DNA of 28,105 nucleotides, taken from assembly GCA_964389305.1 (NCBI GenBank), contig CAYMEK010000060.1, forward strand, positions 1 to 28,105, given 5' to 3'. Within the stretch, counting starts at the first letter, position 1, and the number at the start of each line of letters is the position of its first letter. Source of the DNA: CAYMEK01 sp964389305. GTDB taxonomy: Bacteria > Spirochaetota > Spirochaetia > SZUA-6 > DRHE01. The notes under the pieces are model-generated. The model was not told the origin of the DNA, did no database searches, and saw nothing but the letters and a program-made list of their open reading frames with translations. The position numbers and the translations under genes were made by a program. Shown here in pieces: positions 23,837-28,105 of this stretch.

Positions 23837-25194
23837 CCGGCGATCACGATGACATGATCGCCGCTTCGCAGCGCCAGCTCTCCATCAGGGACGATATCGC
23901 GATCGCCGCGGATGACGAACAGAACCAGGGTATCCCGGGGAAGCTTGAGGGTCTTCAGTCGCCTGTTCTCCGCCCGGCTGCTCACCGCTACGGACAGCTC
24001 GATCACCTCTACCTTACCGCCGGAAAGGCTGTGAACGCTGCGTACATTGCTGGTCCGGATGAAGCGCAGGATGCTGCTGACCATGCAGTCCACCGGGCTG
24101 ATAGCTACGTCGACGCCGAGGGTAGAGGCAATCTGCACGTAGCTGCTCTTGTTCACCAGCACGATGGAGCGCTTGGCGCCCAGGTTCTTGGCGTAGATGG
24201 AGTTTATGATGTTAAGCTCCTGATTGTCGCTGGTGGCGACCACCACATCGGCATCGGCAAGCTGCTCTTCCTCGCCGAACCCTTCATCGGAGATGTTGGC
24301 GTTGATCACCATGGCCTCGGGGTACTGCTCGGCCAGGCGCTTGCAGTTCTCGTAATCGCTCTCGATGATGTTGATCCGGCGCTTTCTCACCGGTGAGAAT
24401 GATTGCAGCAGCGTTCGGAACACGGCCAGGCCGGGCCTCCGAGGCTTGAGGAAGTGCTCGGCCACGTAGCGGCCGACGGTGGTCCCGCCGATGATGACGA
24501 TCTTGTTGGGCGAGGCTCTGTGCTTTCCTACCTGAGAGAAGAGCCTGTCGAAGTTTTCCTCGGTGGCGATCAGGTACAGCTTGTCGTTTTCTCGTACTAC
24601 GGTGTCGCCGCGGGGAATCAGATAGTAGCTTTCCCGCAGGATCACGGCTACCAGAAAGGGCTCGCTTAGCTCGGTCTTGATCTGCTCGATCGACTTGTTG
24701 CTGAACACCGAGCCGCCGGTAACGGTGATGCTGCGCATCTGCAGGTCGCTCTTCTCGAAAAACACCACGTCGCTGAGCGCTCCGCGCTCGATGGCCGTGA
24801 TTATGGCCCTGGAGGCTTCGATCTCGGGGTTGACGATGTGGTTTATGCCGAGAAAGGGCTTCTGCACGACCCGGGTGTCGGAATAATCCAGATTGCGGAT
24901 ACGGGCGACTTTGTACGGCAGCCCCGATTCTCCCGAAACCATCCCGCAGGCGATCATGTTTACTTCGTCGGAATCGGTGACGCCCACAAAATACTCCGCC
25001 TTGTCGATTCCCGCCTTGCGCAGGGTAGCCAGCTTGTTACCCTCCTCATTGATCACCAGGCAGTCCAGAACGCCGGCCGCCTTCTTGGCCTTCTCCGCAT
25101 CCTTTTCAATCAGCACCACGTCTTTGTCTTCTTTGACCAGCTGCTGCGCGAGCTGAAACCCGACGCTGCCGGCCCCTAGAATGACGTAACTCAT
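23837..25194 (-). CDS. trkA: Trk system potassium uptake regulatory protein TrkA, 3' end in the gap
   Basis: About 452 residues are visible, nearly the full usual 450-460. Two NAD-binding Rossmann (TrkA-N/RCK) domains are seen. The first begins YVILGAGSVGFQLAQQL, with DVVLIEKD and VGVTDSDEVNMIA. The second begins KIVIIGGTTVGRYVAEHF, with IIESDYENCKRLAE and VVATSDNQELNI. Each is followed by a TrkA-C-like domain (LYLIAT, and near the end GDHVIVIA). The real start is the ATG at 25194 (MSYVILG); a frame from 25236 would add 14 residues before the Rossmann fold and is unlikely. TrkA binds the TrkH channel and gates it by nucleotide. It is the first gene of the leftward trkA-trkH pair. Confidence 0.92.
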
Positions 25195-25319
25195 GCCTTT
25201 AAGGATAACTACATCCGGCGGTCTGGTACAGGCCAAAGCACGAACAAAGGACGGGCCGTTCGGGGGCGGCAGGGCTCATCGCCCCGCTTTGGCGGATCAG
25301 AGGCAGACTCCGCGGCGGG

Positions 25320-27695
25320 CTAGGGGTCCTCCGTGACCCGGTAGCGTCCCTTCCCCTCGGACTTGGCCTTCAACAGCGCCCGATCGGCGCTCTTGAGAAT
25401 AGCTTCGCCGTCCGGTTCGTAGCCGTAGCAGGCGATCCCTATCGAACATCCCAGGAGCCTGTCCTCGGGGACTGAAAGCCGCACCTTGGTGAGCTGTTCA
25501 ATACGATGGGTGAGGTGGCCGCATTTCTTGATGCGGTCCAGGATTCTTCCCGCCAGGATCTCGGCCCCGCGCAACGAGGTTTCCGGCAGGAGGGCCACGA
25601 ACTCGTCTCCGCCGAAGCGCGCCACCGTGTCTGTCGAGCGGATACGAGAGGTGAGCATCTCGGCGAAGGCTTTGAGAGCTGCATCGCCGACGTCGTGCCC
25701 GTAGCTGTCATTGTAGTACTTGAAATTATCGAGATCGATGAACAGCAGCGAATAGGTAGATCGGCTCCGGTCGGAGTAGCGGTCCATACGCTGCTTTTCC
25801 CGCAGCAGCTCTCTCTGGAAAGCCCTGCGGTTGTACAGCCCGGTGAGGGTGTCCCGGTTGGAGAGCTCGAGGATTTCCCGGTAGGTCTTCTCCAGCTCGA
25901 GCTTTTTCTCGCTCAGGGCCTTCACCAGCAGAGCCCCTTGGAAGACGCTGCCGATGTGGGAGGCCACATTGAAGTAGGGGCGTCCCTCCGGATTTCCCCG
26001 CTCGAAGACCAGGAAGCCGATCCTGCTTTCGGTAAAGAACACTGGCCAAACGATGAGCGAGAACGGTTTTCTACCTTGCGGCCAGTAGCCCTCGGGCAGG
26101 AGTTCCCTGGAGGGGAATACGAGCCCGGGATAGAAAAGCCCCGGGTGGCGTTTGCCCCCCGAGACCGAAAAACACAGGCTGGAAGCCTCCAGCGGGTGCT
26201 CCGGGTCCCGGTAGATGGCTATCGAACAGCCGGGGATCCCCAACTCCGGAAGCTGGCGTTCTATGGTGTTCAGGGCCTGATCCAGGTCGAAGGATTTGAT
26301 GATGCTCTGGCTGATGGCGTCGAGCTTGGCCTGGTTGTACTCAGCGGCCAGGCGCTCTTTGAGCTGGAAGCGTTGAGCGATATTTCCGAGCAGCACCGTC
26401 GCCTCCTCCACGATCCGCTGCGAGTCGCCGTAGCCGTCGCCGTCCAGGGTGGCACTCTCGATCTTGATTTGCGTCAGAAGCGCTGCCGCCTCCATGATAT
26501 CATACCCCTCGTCATGCATTTCATGGGAAGTTCGCTCGATTGCTTCCATGAAATCATCCGCGCTCGACGGCGAAGTACGCAGCTCCTCGAAGGCCTTCCA
26601 GACTTTCCGTACATAGCCGAGCGCCGACTCCCTCGGAACGGATTCCATGGCGGCCGCCAGCCGCAGCGCCCGCTGGGCGGCTCCGTTTCCCGCCGGTGTC
26701 TCGGGCGGCGTCCTGCGCATGAACCGGTTCGGACAGCCGCAGGAGCGCCTGATTACCAACCTGGCAGTATCCAGGATGGTTTCCTCGGGGACCTTCTGGC
26801 CGCGCAGGATTTTGGCCAAGACCCTTACGGCTTCCGCTCCCTGCTTGTAGAAGGATTGGTGAACGGTGGTGAGAGGCGACCGCGCGCAACGGGCGTCCCT
26901 GACATCGTCGAAGCCGCAGACCGCTACATCGCGGGGAACACGGTAGCCCCGCTCAGCCAGGGCCTCCATAACCGTTAGGGCTGCGTGGTCGTCACGGGCC
27001 ACGATGGCCTGGAAATCCCGGCCGGGAAGGAGTCCCCTGCGCTCGATTAGTATCTCAAGTCCCATACGCGCCCAGCGCACGATATAGGTTCCGCCGTCCT
27101 GGGACAGCCGCCAGTCTTCATGCAAGTCGCTGCCCAGGATTACCAGGCGCGGGTCGTAAGCCACGCCGTATGCGGTCAGCGCATCCCGGTAGGCCTGGAA
27201 GCGTTCTTCCGCCTCGGGTTGAATCACGGTGGTGTCGGACTTCAAGAACGCTATTGCCCGGTAGCGGTGGACCTGGAGGAGGTGGGAAACGAGCTCCCGC
27301 ATTCCAAGATAATTGTTAACGAGCACCGAGTGGATTCCCGGGAATCCCATGCCGACGGACACGATCGGTAAGGGATGAAAACGGGAAAGGAGGTCCTTGA
27401 TGGTCTCCCCATCCGCGTCATGACCCCACTGAGCGCCCCAGACCATGATGCCGTCGACGGTCGAGGGGTCGATGAGCTGATAGCCCAGCGTGCTCCTCAG
27501 CTCAAAAGGATGGCAGGTGGGGGTAAAGCCACCGAAATAGTTGACCTGCAGGCCGCCTACTGCATAGATGAAATCCAGCTTCTCGTCGCGGGCGGCGTCT
27601 GCCGCCCCGCGCCAGAACTCGCTGCTGTAGGAGGTATCCAGCGGAGCTCCGAGAAGACAGATTCTCTTTCGATTCCTGGCGACGCTGCCCGGCAT
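25320..27695 (-). CDS. Receptor-like (LacI/periplasmic-binding fold) diguanylate cyclase
   Basis: A 791-residue protein. Residues about 10-320 match the sugar-binding half of LacI/GalR regulators (RICLLGAPLDTSYSSEFWRG, DGIMVWGAQ, LVNNYLGMRELVSHLL, AIVARDDHAALTVMEALAERG, VAVCGFDD, PLTTVHQSFYKQGAEAV), but there is no DNA-binding head and no signal peptide. A cytoplasmic linker with a possible GAF-like region follows, then a coiled coil (LSEKKLELEKTYREI) and a GGDEF domain (DTLTGLYNRRAF, LLFIDLDNFKYYND, GHDVGD, RFGGDEF). The inhibitory site RSTD stands five residues before GGDEF, so feedback by c-di-GMP is likely. The start is uncertain: a GTG at 27722 would add nine residues. Free-standing receptor-DGC fusions of this kind are common in spirochaetes, to my knowledge. 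The ligand, probably a sugar or similar metabolite, is unknown. Confidence 0.88.
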   Translation of the reverse strand: MPGSVARNRKRICLLGAPLDTSYSSEFWRGAADAARDEKLDFIYAVGGLQVNYFGGFTPTCHPFELRSTLGYQLIDPSTVDGIMVWGAQWGHDADGETIKDLLSRFHPLPIVSVGMGFPGIHSVLVNNYLGMRELVSHLLQVHRYRAIAFLKSDTTVIQPEAEERFQAYRDALTAYGVAYDPRLVILGSDLHEDWRLSQDGGTYIVRWARMGLEILIERRGLLPGRDFQAIVARDDHAALTVMEALAERGYRVPRDVAVCGFDDVRDARCARSPLTTVHQSFYKQGAEAVRVLAKILRGQKVPEETILDTARLVIRRSCGCPNRFMRRTPPETPAGNGAAQRALRLAAAMESVPRESALGYVRKVWKAFEELRTSPSSADDFMEAIERTSHEMHDEGYDIMEAAALLTQIKIESATLDGDGYGDSQRIVEEATVLLGNIAQRFQLKERLAAEYNQAKLDAISQSIIKSFDLDQALNTIERQLPELGIPGCSIAIYRDPEHPLEASSLCFSVSGGKRHPGLFYPGLVFPSRELLPEGYWPQGRKPFSLIVWPVFFTESRIGFLVFERGNPEGRPYFNVASHIGSVFQGALLVKALSEKKLELEKTYREILELSNRDTLTGLYNRRAFQRELLREKQRMDRYSDRSRSTYSLLFIDLDNFKYYNDSYGHDVGDAALKAFAEMLTSRIRSTDTVARFGGDEFVALLPETSLRGAEILAGRILDRIKKCGHLTHRIEQLTKVRLSVPEDRLLGCSIGIACYGYEPDGEAILKSADRALLKAKSEGKGRYRVTEDP

Positions 27696-27782
27696 ATTTT
27701 GCCAGCTTAAGCCCGGATTCACCTTCCGTCAATGGCAAAAGATAGTCGGGTTTCGCCGGAGCGAGACAGGCCTGCCGGCCGC

Positions 27783-28105
27783 TCATTTTCTCAGAAGCGC
27801 GAAGCTCATGGCATCGAGGAACTCCGGCAGATCGGCAGGCTCCCTGCCGGAGACTATCGCGCCGTCGACAACCGCCGACCACTCGTAGCTATAGCTGCCG
27901 CCCATGATGCTGACATGTTTCTCGCAGGCACCGGTGCCGGCCAGATGTTTGCCCTGCACCAAGCCCGCCGCGGCCAGAGGTATAGGTCCATGACAGATCG
28001 GTGCGATGATCTTCCCCTCTTTCGAGACCCGCTTCAAGAACTCCACCGGCTGCCCGGCGCTTACCATGTTCCAGGGATTGACAGCACCCGGGATCATGAG
28101 CAGGT
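27783..28105 (-). CDS. DJ-1/PfpI family protein, 5' end outside the window
   Basis: The last 107 residues of a DJ-1/PfpI-type protein run in from the right edge. LLMIPGAVNPW matches the strand and loop before the first active-site turn. IIAPICHGPIPLAAAGLV carries the conserved nucleophile-elbow cysteine, and GKHLAGTGACEKHV and EWSAVVDGAIVSGREPADLPEF follow the family pattern to the end. Members include glyoxalase/deglycase-like and peptidase-like proteins and stress chaperones; the activity here is open. The start is not in the window. It reads toward the diguanylate cyclase on the same strand, ending about 88 bases before it. Confidence 0.88.
   Translation of the reverse strand, partial: LLMIPGAVNPWNMVSAGQPVEFLKRVSKEGKIIAPICHGPIPLAAAGLVQGKHLAGTGACEKHVSIMGGSYSYEWSAVVDGAIVSGREPADLPEFLDAMSFALLRK

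Noticed and set aside
22813..25236. A single 807-residue TrkA-TrkH fusion protein
   Set aside because: The join is made of 100 N, the TrkH N-terminus is missing, and TrkA is complete to its usual length; two separate genes are far more likely.
25195..25319. Promoter for trkA (TTGGCC-N17-TGTAGT on the minus strand)
   Set aside because: Both boxes match poorly; a promoter is expected here but this one is too weak to list as a feature.
1..28105. CRISPR arrays, tRNA, rRNA, replication origin
   Set aside because: No regularly spaced repeats, no T-arm-like GGTTCGAATCC stretches outside coding sequence, and no rRNA-like segments were seen on reading either strand.

Overview
The window looks like a draft-assembly piece (two runs of exactly 100 N) from a moderately GC-rich, outer-membrane-bearing bacterium. 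A free-living spirochaete (Spirochaetota) is my best guess. It rests on the TIGR03545/TIGR03546 gene pair (known only from diderms), a sugar-receptor-like domain fused to a diguanylate cyclase without a DNA-binding head, a large HPr-domain protein, a DUF1848 protein and SurA/TolC-type envelope genes. This is inference from gene content. No rRNA, tRNA or other taxonomic marker is present.

Layout. (1) About 1-8125 holds the most unusual locus. A leftward operon starts near 6400 and encodes, in transcription order, a secreted HlyD-type adaptor, a GAF-domain protein fused through one membrane helix to a second HlyD adaptor, a PqqD-like/M50 site-2-type protease fused to a third HlyD module, and a divergent SecA-family ATPase that runs off the left edge. 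A TolC-family outer membrane channel is transcribed divergently from the same 216-base control region. The set has the parts of a tripartite exporter, but a SecA motor takes the place usually held by an ABC or RND pump. (2) 8313-9800 is glucose-6-phosphate dehydrogenase (zwf), convergent with a 535-residue protein carrying an HPr-like domain. (3) 11636-15777 is a rightward block: the TIGR03546/TIGR03545 membrane pair, the second member with an AsmA-like start, then a DUF1848 radical-SAM-like protein and a small exported, possibly beta-barrel protein. (4) 15854-16321 is a lone leftward gene of unknown function whose promoter predicts a leaderless message. Next to it is a 247-base segment bounded by imperfect inverted repeats that may be an IS remnant. 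(5) 16705-19786 is a rightward group: a B12-binding-type radical SAM enzyme, a small hydrophobic/basic protein, a SurA/PpiC-type periplasmic isomerase and another small protein. (6) A DEAD-box RNA helicase follows, facing a leftward block: a MASE3 histidine kinase with its own promoter, and TrkH and TrkA potassium-uptake genes separated by the second gap. (7) The right end carries the receptor-like diguanylate cyclase and the C-terminal half of a DJ-1/PfpI protein.

How the parts may work together. The exporter-like operon and the divergent tolC probably form one envelope machine: inner-membrane protease/adaptor, GAF-controlled adaptor, periplasmic adaptor, outer-membrane channel and SecA-type motor. 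The rest is mostly housekeeping, envelope maintenance and signalling. Several promoter candidates share a -35 beginning TTGC (TTGCAT, TTGCAC, TTGCAG, TTGCCC). Two genes (the leftward gene at 16321 and the helicase at 19879) have a -10 box so close to the start codon that leaderless translation is likely.
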